Positions 1 through 9,379 of a stretch of 64,000 bases of DNA are shown here, in pieces. The stretch is from an uncultured Flavobacterium sp. (GTDB lineage Bacteria > Bacteroidota > Bacteroidia > Flavobacteriales > Flavobacteriaceae), in NCBI RefSeq assembly GCF_951805225.1, contig NZ_OX638201.1, positions 4,402,001 through 4,466,000 of the forward strand, read 5' to 3'. The notes beneath the pieces were generated by a model. It saw nothing but the letters and a program-made list of their open reading frames with translations, searched no databases and was not told the origin of the DNA. Positions within the stretch are counted from its first letter, which is position 1. Each line of letters starts with the position of its first letter. The translations under genes and the position numbers were made by a program.

Positions 1-970
1 ATGTAATACGCTCTTGCATAGCTCCCATCTCTGTTGCTAGAGTTGGTTGGTATCCTACTGCAGAAGGCATACGTCCTAAAAGTGCTGATACCTCAGAACC
101 TGCTTGTGTAAAACGGAAGATGTTATCAACGAAAAACAATACGTCTTTACCTTGATCAGTTCCAGCTCCATCACGGAAATACTCAGCGATAGATAATCCT
201 GAAAGTGCCACACGAGCACGAGCTCCAGGAGGCTCATTCATTTGTCCGAAAACGAAAGTAGCTTTAGACTCTCTCATTCCTGGCATATCTACTTTAGATA
301 AATCCCATCCTCCATTTTCCATAGAGTGCATGAAATCATCACCATATTTAATAATTCCTGACTCTAACATCTCACGAAGTAAGTCATTTCCTTCACGTGT
401 TCTTTCTCCTACTCCTGCGAATACTGAAAGTCCACCGTGACCTTTTGCGATATTGTTGATTAACTCCTGAATCAATACTGTTTTACCAACACCTGCACCA
501 CCAAACAATCCAATTTTACCTCCTTTTGCATAAGGCTCGATCAAATCGATTACTTTAATACCTGTGAATAAAACTTCTGATGAAGTTGATAGATCTTCAA
601 ATCTAGGTGCTTGTCTGTGAATTGACAAACCGTTTTCTCCTGTTTTTGGCAAGTTTCCTAAACCATCAATTGCATCTCCAATTACATTAAATAATCTTCC
701 ATATACATCTGGACCGATTGGCATTTGGATTGGATTACCAGTTCCAACTACTTCATATCCTCTTGACAAACCGTCTGTAGAGTCCATAGAAATGGTACGA
801 ACAGTGTTTTCTCCAATGTGAGATTGCACTTCTAGAACTAATAATGTTCCATCTTTTTTAGTGATTTCTAGTGAATCATAAATTTTTGGAAGTTCAACAT
901 CTTTACCGTTGAAAACTACGTCAACTACTGGTCCAATGATTTGAGCAACTTTTCCTATTACTTTTGACAT
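1..970 (-). CDS. atpD: ATP synthase F1 beta subunit (partial, 3' end outside window)
   Basis: This is the N-terminal ~323 codons of the catalytic beta subunit of F1Fo ATP synthase; the rest lies beyond base 1. The reading frame starts MSKVIGKVAQIIGPVVDVVF, the usual beta-barrel opening of AtpD. It continues through the P-loop stretch GGAGVGKTV (about residues 153-161) and the following ELINNIA segment. The protein works peripherally on the inner membrane, binding ADP/Pi at the alpha/beta interface. The ATG at 970-968 is chosen because the frame is closed just upstream and a consensus flavobacterial promoter lies about 60 bases before it. Family assignment is certain. Confidence 0.97.
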   Translation of the reverse strand, partial: MSKVIGKVAQIIGPVVDVVFNGKDVELPKIYDSLEITKKDGTLLVLEVQSHIGENTVRTISMDSTDGLSRGYEVVGTGNPIQMPIGPDVYGRLFNVIGDAIDGLGNLPKTGENGLSIHRQAPRFEDLSTSSEVLFTGIKVIDLIEPYAKGGKIGLFGGAGVGKTVLIQELINNIAKGHGGLSVFAGVGERTREGNDLLREMLESGIIKYGDDFMHSMENGGWDLSKVDMPGMRESKATFVFGQMNEPPGARARVALSGLSIAEYFRDGAGTDQGKDVLFFVDNIFRFTQAGSEVSALLGRMPSAVGYQPTLATEMGAMQERIT

Positions 971-1031
971 TACTTATGTATTTATTAAATAGCTATTTAG
1001 GTTTATCGAAAATACCTCTTTTTTCAGAGCG

Positions 1032-1061
1032 CAAAGATAATTTTTTAAAATATAAAATCAA
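1032..1061 (-). promoter_or_regulatory. Flavobacterial sigma-A promoter of atpD
   Basis: Read on the minus strand this is TTG, 19 bases, then TATCTTTG. It matches the Bacteroidetes housekeeping consensus TTG-N17-23-TAnnTTTG exactly. The implied transcription start near 1025 leaves a leader of about 55 bases before the atpD ATG. atpD is therefore probably the first gene of its transcript, separate from the genes to its right. Confidence 0.75.
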
Positions 1062-1146
1062 TTTTTTTTTATAAAAAATACTATTATTTTGTTTGATTCC
1101 TAAAACTCAGGCTCCAAATACAGAAAAAAGCATTTTTTATCGAAAT

Positions 1147-1183
1147 AAAAAAAAGCCACTACATTTTAGAAATGCGCGGCTTT
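1147..1183 (-). terminator. Terminator after the SGNH lipoprotein gene
   Basis: On the minus strand a short stem AAAGCC/GGCTTT with a ~20-base loop is followed by a run of eight T. It lies 22 bases after the stop of the SGNH gene. The stem is only 6 bp, so this is a modest call. Confidence 0.5.
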
Positions 1184-1204
1184 CTTACTAAAAAAAATTT
1201 GGCT

Positions 1205-2773
1205 TTACGGTAATACTGCCGGATATAGAATTGGGTATTTACCTACATCTACACCTTTTAAGTTTGATCCATATTTAGCATTGATCGCCTCAATAAATTT
1301 GTTTGCGATAAAAGCATAACCTCTTGGCGATGGATGAACACCGTCTAAAGAGAAAGTTCCTCCTGTTACAAATGTTGACAACATTGTGTAGTTATTAGCT
1401 ACAATTCCTCCTTCATCAATTTTCTTCATAATCGCGTTTGCATCTACAAAAGCAAGACCTTTAGAATCTGCAAGTGATTTTATAGTTGCATTAAATGCAT
1501 CTGTTGCTGTTTTTAATTCTGCAACTTCTGTTGGAATCAAAACATATTTATCTTGTAACGGATATGTGATTCCAAATTTATCTAATGGTGCCGGTGGCGC
1601 TATTCCTAATCCAGAATTCGCCGCTGTTGGAGCCGCACCAATTGCTGATTGTGTTGTCAAAAGAACTAAATCTGTTGCTGTTGCCTGACGAGCTTGTCCA
1701 AAAATCGCACCATAGAAAGCAGCTTTCTGAGCACCCAAAGTAGGTGTAAAAGCAGCTGTTAACTGAGCAGACAAGTTTGTTAAAGACTCATCTTTTATCA
1801 ATAGCGGATTTGATCCTGTTGCAGACAATAAGCTAATTCTTGTTCCTGCACCAAAAGCAGTTAACGCTTGGTTTAACGGCCCGTAAAGTTGCGCGTTCAA
1901 AGCATTAATCGTTGCCGCACCAACAGCTTCACTGCCTCCTCCCAAAACTTTTGCTGTTAAAGGATTATAAGGAACTGTCTTAAAAAACGGAATTGAAGTT
2001 ACATATGGAATATTAGCCACAACTCCTTTTGCTCCTGTCGAAGTCAAAGTAGTCACAAGAGCTCCATAAGTTCCATCAAAACCAACACCTGGCGCACCAG
2101 AAGCCGGCGTAATTGGGTTTGAGCCATCTCCACCCGAAGTTGCATATCCCAATACATCATTATTTCCAATCCATAAAGAAAAGAAGGTTGGCGCCTGACT
2201 CATTGCATAAGCCAATACAGATGTTGATCCGTTTGGAGCAAAACGCACATAGTAGGGATTTGCTGTTCCGTTTGCCAAACCAGCTGCCGCTCCATAAGTA
2301 GGAGACAATAAATGAAAACTCTTAGCACCCGGAACTCCTGTATTGTTATATGGTCCGGCTGCAGGAATTGCAGGATTCAGAACTTCTGTTGTAGACGATC
2401 CGCTTACCGGAACCGGCGCTGTACCATTAAAATACAATCTTGGCCCAAAAGCCGGATTCACCTGTCCTCCAAAAAGCAATCCTCCTATATTATCATTTGT
2501 ATATGGAATTTTAAATTCTCCGCCTCCAACAAGTTTAAATTGTTGTGCCAAAATATTAGTATAAGCTCCTTCCTGACCTTTTTTAAACAATGCACCATCA
2601 CTAAACCCCGAAGTTAAAGAATTTCCTAATGCAACATATTTTGAAAAATTAGCAGAACCGGCAGTCAAAGGCAATCCATCAGACGAATCTACTACTGTTG
2701 TAGCGTTGTCATCACTATTACAGGCTACAAAGGTCAACGAAACCAATAAAAGCCATTTGAAATTTTTTATCAT
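1205..2773 (-). CDS. SGNH/GDSL-family lipoprotein (putative outer-membrane esterase)
   Basis: A 522-residue lipoprotein with an SGNH-hydrolase-like body. The N-terminus has a hydrophobic segment ending FVAC, so Cys18 would be lipidated. Block I is GNSLTSG (50-56), with Ser52 as the likely nucleophile and Asn in place of the usual Asp. GNND (203-206) supplies the block III Asn. DGVHPSPRGY from residue 477 gives the Asp/His of block V. A long low-complexity Gly/Ala/Pro region lies between blocks I and III, making it longer than typical GDSL esterases. It sits 85 bases downstream of the TonB receptor gene on the same strand and is probably cotranscribed, which suggests a surface role on substrates handled by that receptor. 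Hydrolase class is well supported; the substrate is unknown. Confidence 0.85.
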   Translation of the reverse strand: MIKNFKWLLLVSLTFVACNSDDNATTVVDSSDGLPLTAGSANFSKYVALGNSLTSGFSDGALFKKGQEGAYTNILAQQFKLVGGGEFKIPYTNDNIGGLLFGGQVNPAFGPRLYFNGTAPVPVSGSSTTEVLNPAIPAAGPYNNTGVPGAKSFHLLSPTYGAAAGLANGTANPYYVRFAPNGSTSVLAYAMSQAPTFFSLWIGNNDVLGYATSGGDGSNPITPASGAPGVGFDGTYGALVTTLTSTGAKGVVANIPYVTSIPFFKTVPYNPLTAKVLGGGSEAVGAATINALNAQLYGPLNQALTAFGAGTRISLLSATGSNPLLIKDESLTNLSAQLTAAFTPTLGAQKAAFYGAIFGQARQATATDLVLLTTQSAIGAAPTAANSGLGIAPPAPLDKFGITYPLQDKYVLIPTEVAELKTATDAFNATIKSLADSKGLAFVDANAIMKKIDEGGIVANNYTMLSTFVTGGTFSLDGVHPSPRGYAFIANKFIEAINAKYGSNLKGVDVGKYPILYPAVLP

Positions 2774-2858
2774 AATTTATATATTTTAAAATTATCACTT
2801 TCTAAATCTTTCTTAAAGAAAAGTAAATAACATATTTGTTTTATCTGAGATTTTGCAA

Positions 2859-5690
2859 TTACGGATTGATTGTCCAAGAAGCAAAATATTGCTGACCAAT
2901 AGCTCCTGCTCCAATTACCTGAACATATTCTTTTCCTCCAATATTTGCAGCTCCTACTTTGAAAACAGATTTCAATACTGGTACTGCATAATTAATTTGC
3001 GCATCAATTACTGTAGCCGATTTAATTAAACCATCAGCAAAACTAGATTCCCACATGTATTCACTATTCCATCTTCCGCTTACATTAAATCCGAAGTTTT
3101 TGAATAATTTCTCATTTCCAAGAGACGCTTTAATTCTGTGTTTTGGTGTATTAAAACCAGCTTCAAAACTTGGATCTTTTGCCTGATCAAAATCAAATTG
3201 TGCATAGTTATAATTTAATCCTAACTCAAAATCAGCAATTACCTTTTTAGAAAGTCCAACACCAAAACCTAATGAATGAATTTCAACATCTGAGTTTGTA
3301 TACAATTGGTATGCCCTGTATTCTCCATTTTGGATTGCACGAACAGATTGAAAACCTGGATTTGATGGTCCTGCAGCAAGATTAGGATTGTCCTGAGCTT
3401 CTCCATAATAAGTAGAAATAACATTTAGGTTACCAATAAAGTCATTGTAAATATTATAATATCCGTTTACATCTATAGAAAAACCTTCGAAAACAGAACG
3501 ATATCCTAACTCAAAAGCTTTTACTTTTTCAGGTTGTACCAAATTTGCTCTTGCTTTTTTCAACAATGCTGCTGCCGCAATTGGATTACTTCCTGCCATA
3601 GCAGCAAAAGCAGTTACTGAACTTGCGATATAAGAGTTATCATAAGCATCGTACCCTGTCATATTTTTCGTTGCACTTCCGCCATTATATAATTGACCTT
3701 CGGCACTAACATTAAAAGTCTCACTAAATCTTCCCAAGTTATCAGGAGCAGAACCAAGCAAAACAGCATTTCCAATATTGAAACCAATATATTGATCTTG
3801 TGTAGATGGATTTCTGAAACCTGTTTGAAAAGATCCTCTGAAATTATGATTCTTCTTTTCTCCTCCAGAATAAACAAGTGCTAACCTAGGAGAAAAATTT
3901 CCGTCGAAATTTTTTGATTTATCATAACGAATAGATCCCGTGAATTTTAATCTATCATCCATGAATTTTTTCGCTAATTGCGTATAAGCTCCATATTCAT
4001 TATAATTAATAGGACCGTTTGCATCTGTATAGATTCTTCCGTGCGAATTCAACTCATACAATCTAAAAGATCCTCCAACCTGAATTTCAGCCCATTTTAT
4101 CATTTCTTTAAAGTTATAATTGGCATCAGAATGATAAATTCTTGAATTATCAACCAACTTAGAACCTGTCAATACGCTTTCATCAGCAATTACCTGATTG
4201 AAAGCATTTTTAAATGCTGCTGATCCCGGTACGTAACGTCCTGTGTCAGCAGTACTTCTTGCAATCGAATGTGCTTGTTCAGGAGTAGCTCCGCCTAAAG
4301 TAGACTGAATATACGCTCCTGCATACTGACCAAACCATGTTTTATCATCTTTCCATTTTCTATCTACATTGATCCCTGTAAACACCATGTCATAAGATTG
4401 TCCACCATCTTCTGATGTTGTATATCCTCTTAAAAAGAAGTTCTTCCCTTTAAATTCTATTTTATGTTGTTGCATTGAGAAGTTATTCAGATAATATCTG
4501 TTTGCTCCCTGATAAACAGCATTACCAAAACCAAATTTACTTTGCCAGATAATTTCTAATCTTTCATCTCCAAAAGGTCTTGCGTGAAATGAAAAATCTA
4601 TTTTTGTATTACCCGCTTTATTATCTGTAAGATCTGTTTCATTATAACCAGTTCTACTAACATTAGTATTTGGCAATAAATTTACAGCTCCAGCAGGAAT
4701 CAATCCTAAACTTGCCAATGATTGCCCTACACCTTTTAGGTTTGTAGAAACTTCATCACCATAAACATTTATTCCATCATAATTCGGATTACTTCTATCG
4801 ATTCCGGCAGTCGTTTTATCACTATAATCTGTAGCATACCAATCAGTAGCTTTCATATAAGTAAAGTTAGCTTTGACAGCAATATATTTATTGAATGCAT
4901 GAGCCATTCTAATCCCAAAATCATAATATATATTGTTACCTGCAGCATTTTGAGAAGTTTGCCCCATTTTCAAATAAGTCGAAATACCCTGACTTGTAAA
5001 TGGACTTTTACTGTTCATAAACAAAATTCCGTTAAAAGCATTTGCCCCATATAATGCAGAAGAAGCTCCCGGTAAAAGCTCAACACTTTGAACATCTATC
5101 TCAGAAACTCCAATCATATTACCAAGTACAAAATTCAACAATGGAGATGAGTTATCCATTCCGTCAACCAATTGCATGAAACGAGTATTTGCTACAGTTG
5201 CAAATCCTCTGGTGTTTACAGATTTAAAAGTCATACTACTTGTATTCATCTGTACCTCTTTCATATTCTCCATACCATCATAAAAAGATGGCGAAGCAGT
5301 TTTTTTAATATCCTGAATTCCCATTCTCTCAATGGTAACCGGAGATTCCAAAACACGCTCAGGAGTTCTTGAAGCAGAAACTACAATTTCATCCAGTTTG
5401 TTTTCTTCATCTTTCAAAACCACATCTATCTTTTGGTTAGCCGATGTAACATTTACTGTCTTGGAAGTAAATCCAACTGCAGATACTTTAATCGTAAATG
5501 GCGGTTTAGTTGAAGTAGTTAATTTAAATGTCCCATCAAAATCTGTAGAAGCACCACTACGATCTCCTACAATAACAATGTTGGCACCAGGAATAGCTTG
5601 TTTGTTACCGTCAGTAACAGAACCAGTAATTGTATTCTGCGCAAAGGATATTCCGCTGAAAAACAACATAATTAGTAAATACACTCTCAT
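2859..5690 (-). CDS. TonB-dependent receptor with carboxypeptidase-like regulatory domain
   Basis: A 943-residue outer-membrane receptor. A signal peptide (1-18, ending SFAQ) is followed by a CarboxypepD_reg-like beta-sandwich (about 20-105, starting ITGSVTDGNKQAIPGANIVI). Next comes a TonB plug domain (about 115-230, with LPGASSALYGANAFNGILFM), then a long beta-barrel. No SusD partner is adjacent, unlike polysaccharide-utilisation loci. The neighbour downstream is the SGNH lipoprotein, with only 85 bases between them, so the two probably form one transcript. Such receptors import large or scarce substrates using TonB energy. The ligand cannot be read from the sequence. Confidence 0.93.
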   Translation of the reverse strand: MRVYLLIMLFFSGISFAQNTITGSVTDGNKQAIPGANIVIVGDRSGASTDFDGTFKLTTSTKPPFTIKVSAVGFTSKTVNVTSANQKIDVVLKDEENKLDEIVVSASRTPERVLESPVTIERMGIQDIKKTASPSFYDGMENMKEVQMNTSSMTFKSVNTRGFATVANTRFMQLVDGMDNSSPLLNFVLGNMIGVSEIDVQSVELLPGASSALYGANAFNGILFMNSKSPFTSQGISTYLKMGQTSQNAAGNNIYYDFGIRMAHAFNKYIAVKANFTYMKATDWYATDYSDKTTAGIDRSNPNYDGINVYGDEVSTNLKGVGQSLASLGLIPAGAVNLLPNTNVSRTGYNETDLTDNKAGNTKIDFSFHARPFGDERLEIIWQSKFGFGNAVYQGANRYYLNNFSMQQHKIEFKGKNFFLRGYTTSEDGGQSYDMVFTGINVDRKWKDDKTWFGQYAGAYIQSTLGGATPEQAHSIARSTADTGRYVPGSAAFKNAFNQVIADESVLTGSKLVDNSRIYHSDANYNFKEMIKWAEIQVGGSFRLYELNSHGRIYTDANGPINYNEYGAYTQLAKKFMDDRLKFTGSIRYDKSKNFDGNFSPRLALVYSGGEKKNHNFRGSFQTGFRNPSTQDQYIGFNIGNAVLLGSAPDNLGRFSETFNVSAEGQLYNGGSATKNMTGYDAYDNSYIASSVTAFAAMAGSNPIAAAALLKKARANLVQPEKVKAFELGYRSVFEGFSIDVNGYYNIYNDFIGNLNVISTYYGEAQDNPNLAAGPSNPGFQSVRAIQNGEYRAYQLYTNSDVEIHSLGFGVGLSKKVIADFELGLNYNYAQFDFDQAKDPSFEAGFNTPKHRIKASLGNEKLFKNFGFNVSGRWNSEYMWESSFADGLIKSATVIDAQINYAVPVLKSVFKVGAANIGGKEYVQVIGAGAIGQQYFASWTINP

Positions 5691-5992
5691 GTTAGGTTTG
5701 TTTTTGGTTAGTTTATATAGCCAAAATACAAATATTTTTAATATTAATAAAAAAACGTTAAAATAAATTAATATTTAGCATGTTTTTAGCTAGTATTTTA
5801 ACTATTCGTCAGTTCGATTTATTAAATTAAAATCAAACATCAAACACCCAATTCACAAATTACTATGCATACATATAATTTTTAAGAAAAAAAATAAGGA
5901 TTTAATAAAAATACACGGGTAAGAAAAAAAATATGGCAATAAAAAAAAGCAAGACACAAATCTTGCTTTTTTAACACTTTTATAGTCTTAAA
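5691..5992. other. Intergenic region upstream of the TonB receptor gene
   Basis: About 300 AT-rich bases with no credible gene. It holds the leader of the receptor gene on the right-to-left strand and, at its far end, the terminator of the tail-fibre-like pair. A weak TATTTTGG box lies about 40 bases before the receptor ATG, but no clear -33 TTG is in register. Confidence 0.5.
5945..5972 (-). terminator. Bidirectional hairpin terminator after the tail-fibre-like genes
   Basis: AAAAGCAAGA and TCTTGCTTTT form a 10-bp stem around a 6-base loop. A run of A on one side and T on the other makes it able to act in both directions. It lies just beyond the stop of the gene ending at 5993. Confidence 0.8.
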
Positions 5993-6886
5993 CTATCTTG
6001 TCTGTAACTCTACTTTTTCTAATCTTTGTTGCAAATCGATTATTTGTTTATTCTGACCAATCATATACAAAGTCATTTCTTCTATTTTCTGAAGCAATTT
6101 AGCATTCATCTCACCAAGATTAATTCCGTTTTTTAAAACTTCTTCTTCACTTGGAATATTTTTCAAATGCCCTTTCTCGGCAATATGTTTTTCAACTTCT
6201 TCAAGCGTTGGTAAATTGTATTTTTTTTTGAAAACAAAATCTGCCCAGCCTATCATGTCAACTTTTACTTCTTTTGAATGGATTATTCCGTTAACATCTA
6301 ATTTATTTAGCGGGTTAAGAACACCTATCCCTACATTACCGTTACCTAGAATTCTCATTTTTTCTGTTTGACCCGTAGAATATAATTCTTGTGTAAAAAA
6401 TTGCATTCCATATGTATTATAACCACTACTTTGGGTAATTGTTCTTATAGAAGTTCCAAAAGTATTATAGCTCCCTAAACCTATAGAATGTGCAATCATA
6501 ATAGAAGACTCATTATCAATGTTTGAGGAATTTCTAACTAAGATATTTCCGCCTTTAACTTCTAGTTTTGCCAGCGGAGTTATTGTTCCAATCCCTACAT
6601 TTTTATCAGCGCCAAATGTTATAACCGAATTAAGCCCATAATTTATATCAAGATATGCAGCACCTGCAATATCCCTTGCTGTAAAATCCCATAATCCACC
6701 AGTATGACCATAAGGACGTAGCGATAAACGAATAATCTCACCTGCGGTATTTGCAGGCGCTTCTTGTTTACCTATTTTTAAATTTGTATCGAAATTAACA
6801 CTCCCACTTGGAGGAACATTATTTTGAGAAAAAACATTTGGCATCCCAACAAGGATAAATAACAATATAAGCTTATTCATGGTCAT
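5993..6886 (-). CDS. Secreted tail-fibre-like protein, paralog 1 (GxxNVGIGT repeats)
   Basis: A 297-residue protein with a signal peptide (ending VFSQ, about residue 21). The beta-rich body has NVGIGTITPLAKLEV and NVGIGVLNPLNKLDV motifs, a repeat type common in phage tail-fibre-like surface proteins of Bacteroidetes. From residue 213 it shares with its two neighbours a block beginning GWADFVFKK.YNLPTL, then a predicted coiled coil. That block resembles the region before an intramolecular-chaperone C-terminus in tail-spike-like proteins, but no catalytic S74 domain is visible. Its start abuts the stop of paralog 2, so the two are one transcript. Function unknown; cell-surface or matrix role inferred. 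Confidence 0.7.
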   Translation of the reverse strand: MTMNKLILLFILVGMPNVFSQNNVPPSGSVNFDTNLKIGKQEAPANTAGEIIRLSLRPYGHTGGLWDFTARDIAGAAYLDINYGLNSVITFGADKNVGIGTITPLAKLEVKGGNILVRNSSNIDNESSIMIAHSIGLGSYNTFGTSIRTITQSSGYNTYGMQFFTQELYSTGQTEKMRILGNGNVGIGVLNPLNKLDVNGIIHSKEVKVDMIGWADFVFKKKYNLPTLEEVEKHIAEKGHLKNIPSEEEVLKNGINLGEMNAKLLQKIEEMTLYMIGQNKQIIDLQQRLEKVELQTR

Positions 6887-7831
6887 TTATTTTATTTTTT
6901 GTTCAATCTGATATAATCTTTCAGAAATAGATTCAAGATTTTTGTTTTCAACACTTAACAGTTGAATTTCTTTCGTTTGCTTTTCATTTTCTTTTTTCAT
7001 CTCAATCATATAAAGCGTCATTTCTTCGATCTTCTGCAATAATTTAGCATTCATTTCGCCCAGATTAATTCCGTTTTTCAAAACTTCTTCTTCACTTGGA
7101 ATATTTTCTAAATGTCCTTTTTCGGTAATATATTTTTCTACTGCTTCAAGAGTTGGCAAATTGTATTCTTTTTTAAAAACAAAATCTGCCCAGCCTGTAG
7201 CCTGCACTTTTATTTCTCTTGCTGCAATTGAACCTTCGACCGCAAGTTTATGAGTTCCTGTAGTTGCTGTTCCAATACCTAAACTTCCATTTGAAGTTAA
7301 GGTCATCTTTTTATCCCCATAAGAATACCATGAAAATAGTGGTCTATTTTTTACTGAAGAGTCACTAAGTCTCGAATCAAAGATCATGATAGGCTCTGTT
7401 CCAGTATCATTTGCTAACTCAACAGCACTTATCATATAAAGAGCTGCTCTATTATCACTAACATGATATGCATGTAAAGCAGGTATGAATTGCCCATTTG
7501 AACCTGTAGTATTAGCGATTTTGATATAATCCTGAGGAGCATCTCCCACGCTTAATTTTAACAATGTTTCTCCACCAACGATTGCTGTACTTGTGATTTC
7601 AACTTTTCCGTTAGCAACCTCCATTACATTACGGCTGGTTTTATCTCCAAAGCGTATTCCTCCATGCCAGTGCAAATCCAAACCAGAAGAACCTGTCACT
7701 CCATATGTTCCAATTGTATAATTACTTGCATCATTAAACCCTACTATTGGCAAGGTACTCTGACTATAAATACTAATTGTAAACAATGCAAACATTATTA
7801 CAAAACAAGATGACAATTTTACTTTTTTCAT
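6887..7831 (-). CDS. Secreted tail-fibre-like protein, paralog 2
   Basis: A 314-residue paralog of the proteins on either side. A signal peptide (ending SIYSQ) is followed by a divergent beta-rich region and one GSLGIGTATTGTHKLAVEGS motif. Then come the shared block GWADFVFKKEYNLPTLEAVE and a C-terminal coiled coil rich in K/E. The N-terminal half differs from that of its neighbours while the C-terminal ~90 residues are nearly the same, the pattern of a variable head on a constant trimerising or anchoring stem. Its ATG lies 43 bases after a promoter-like element shared with two other genes in this window. Function unknown. Confidence 0.7.
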   Translation of the reverse strand: MKKVKLSSCFVIMFALFTISIYSQSTLPIVGFNDASNYTIGTYGVTGSSGLDLHWHGGIRFGDKTSRNVMEVANGKVEITSTAIVGGETLLKLSVGDAPQDYIKIANTTGSNGQFIPALHAYHVSDNRAALYMISAVELANDTGTEPIMIFDSRLSDSSVKNRPLFSWYSYGDKKMTLTSNGSLGIGTATTGTHKLAVEGSIAAREIKVQATGWADFVFKKEYNLPTLEAVEKYITEKGHLENIPSEEEVLKNGINLGEMNAKLLQKIEEMTLYMIEMKKENEKQTKEIQLLSVENKNLESISERLYQIEQKIK

Positions 7832-8141
7832 TTTTAAATTATTTTTTCAACTTAATAATTAAAGTCATTTTTATAAATATACCACTACAAACCAAAACTT
7901 ACGTCACATAAAATGTAGAAAAAACGTGAAAAAATACAGCCTCTTTATCCATTTCGATCTTTCTGAATACAGAAGAATTATTAACACCTCAAAAGCTGTG
8001 CGAGCGTTTATTCTAACACAATTATATTTTCTTTCAATAGCTTTATAGCAAACATAGTTCTCACTTGGGCAAGCTAAAACAGCTTTTATTGGATTTTAGT
8101 TATCGCAAGCCAAACGAAAGGATCCATATAAGGCATGGGGT
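7832..8141. other. Intergenic region between tail-fibre-like paralogs 2 and 3
   Basis: About 310 bases without a gene. The right part (about 8033-8135) is a degenerate copy of a repeat that recurs at 9255-9398, sharing the blocks TTAGTTATC.CAA.CC and ACGAAAGGAT. The left part holds the promoter-like element of paralog 2. Confidence 0.5.
7874..7902 (-). promoter_or_regulatory. Shared promoter/regulatory element, copy A
   Basis: On the minus strand: GTAAGTTTT, 12 bases, TATATTTA. It aligns without gaps to the elements at 9084-9112 and 19765-19793. The TATATTTA box resembles the -7 hexamer region TAnnTTTG with the last base changed. Confidence 0.5.
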
Positions 8142-8978
8142 TTATTTTATTTTTTGCTCAATCTGAGATAATCTATCAGAAATAGATTTAAGATCTTTGT
8201 TCTCAATAATTAAAAGTTCTATTTTCTTGTTTGACTTTTCAATTTCTTCTGATTGTATTTTATTTTTCTTTTCCTCTTCAATAAGGTAAAGCGTCAATTC
8301 TTCGATTTTTTGCAATAATTTAGCATTCATTTCACCTAGATTAATTCCGCCTTTCAAAACTTCTTCTTCACTTGGAATATTTTCTAAATGCCCTTTTTCG
8401 ACAATATGTTTTTCAACTTCTTGAAGCGTTGGCAAATTGTATTCTTTTTTGAAAACAAAATCTGCCCAGCCTGAAGCCTGAACTTTTACTTCTCTCGCTG
8501 CAATTGAACCTTCGACTGCTAATTTATAAACTCCTGTTGTTGTCGTACCAATACCTACATTCCCATCTGGTAAAACATTTAAACTTGAATTACTAAAAGA
8601 CGGCATTGGAGAACATACAATCCACCAATCTGTACCGGTACTTTTGTATTTGTCAAACTCAGCCTCACTTACAAGTACGGAACTATACATACTAAAACTA
8701 TTTGCTTCAAAGGCTTGATCAAAAGAATTACCCTTTACTACTGCCTGAGGATGCCAGATTGAATTAATTTGTTTATTAGCATTATATTCCAACGTATTAA
8801 TACCATCCCATTTTATCATTAGGACCGTAAAGCTTTTACCCGGATTTCTGGATGCTACAATTGCATATCCACTAGCTCTTGCATTTTGTTGTTGCGTTGA
8901 TGCGATCGTCTGTGCTTTTCCTGTCATCGCAAGAAGAAGTACAAAAACAGTAATAAAAAGTCTACTTGATTTTTTCAA
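8142..8978 (-). CDS. Secreted tail-fibre-like protein, paralog 3
   Basis: A 278-residue paralog with a signal peptide (ending MTGKAQ, about residue 23). Its head region is unlike the other two (NARASGYAIVASRNPGKSF). It then has one GNVGIGTTTTGVYKLAVEGS motif, the shared GWADFVFKKEYNLPTLQEVE block, and a long Lys/Glu-rich coiled coil. The last 20 residues (SDRLSQIEQKIK) match those of paralog 2, showing recent duplication or gene conversion of the stem. It has its own upstream promoter-like element at 9084-9112. Function unknown; a secreted, oligomeric surface protein is inferred. Confidence 0.7.
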   Translation of the reverse strand: MKKSSRLFITVFVLLLAMTGKAQTIASTQQQNARASGYAIVASRNPGKSFTVLMIKWDGINTLEYNANKQINSIWHPQAVVKGNSFDQAFEANSFSMYSSVLVSEAEFDKYKSTGTDWWIVCSPMPSFSNSSLNVLPDGNVGIGTTTTGVYKLAVEGSIAAREVKVQASGWADFVFKKEYNLPTLQEVEKHIVEKGHLENIPSEEEVLKGGINLGEMNAKLLQKIEELTLYLIEEEKKNKIQSEEIEKSNKKIELLIIENKDLKSISDRLSQIEQKIK

Positions 8979-9083
8979 TTTTATATAATTTAGATTTATT
9001 TAGAACCTTCATGCTCTGTTTTGTAAAAACAAAATAACACCAAAAGCATTTTCTATAAATGCATATTTTTAATACATTTCTTA

Positions 9084-9112
9084 CAAATATATAAATATAA
9101 TCTAAAACTTAC
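9084..9112 (-). promoter_or_regulatory. Shared promoter/regulatory element, copy B
   Basis: On the minus strand: GTAAGTTTT, 12 bases, TATATTTG. The TATATTTG box fits the flavobacterial -7 consensus TAnnTTTG. It lies 106 bases before the paralog 3 ATG and aligns base for base with copies at 7874-7902 and 19765-19793. Confidence 0.55.
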
Positions 9113-9136
9113 ATAATATAATATCGAATAAAAGAA

Positions 9137-9183
9137 AAATGCATAAAAAAGCTATTTCTTTTCTAGCTTTTTTTATGCATTTT
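9137..9183. terminator. Long hairpin, possible terminator
   Basis: AAAATGCATAAAAAAGCTA (9137-9155) pairs with TAGCTTTTTTTATGCATTTT (9164-9183), leaving an 8-base loop. It lies between the immunity-like gene and paralog 3 and would stop transcripts arriving from the right. Confidence 0.5.
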
Positions 9184-9203
9184 AATATCCCTGATCTAAC
9201 ACA

Positions 9204-9379
9204 AATCCTTTCGTGTGGCACAAAGAAAGATATGATGTATTTAAAATCAGTAGCAACCAGTAAGTTCTCTTTTTGGGTCAGGCAATCAATAACTTTACTA
9301 AAAATATAGATAATCCTCAGTTTTACAAACCAAAAATATTCTATCAGTTTTTAGTTATCTCAAACCACACGAAAGGATT
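9204..9379. repeat. Inverted repeat pair AATCCTTTCGTGTGG
   Basis: Two perfect 15-base arms at 9204-9218 and 9365-9379, 146 bases apart and in opposite orientation. The interior does not encode a protein. It may be a decayed mobile or REP-type unit. Confidence 0.6.

Noticed and set aside
5332..5766. A 144-codon plus-strand frame opposite the TonB receptor start
   Set aside because: It is the antisense shadow of the receptor's N-terminal coding region; the minus-strand frame has clear family motifs.
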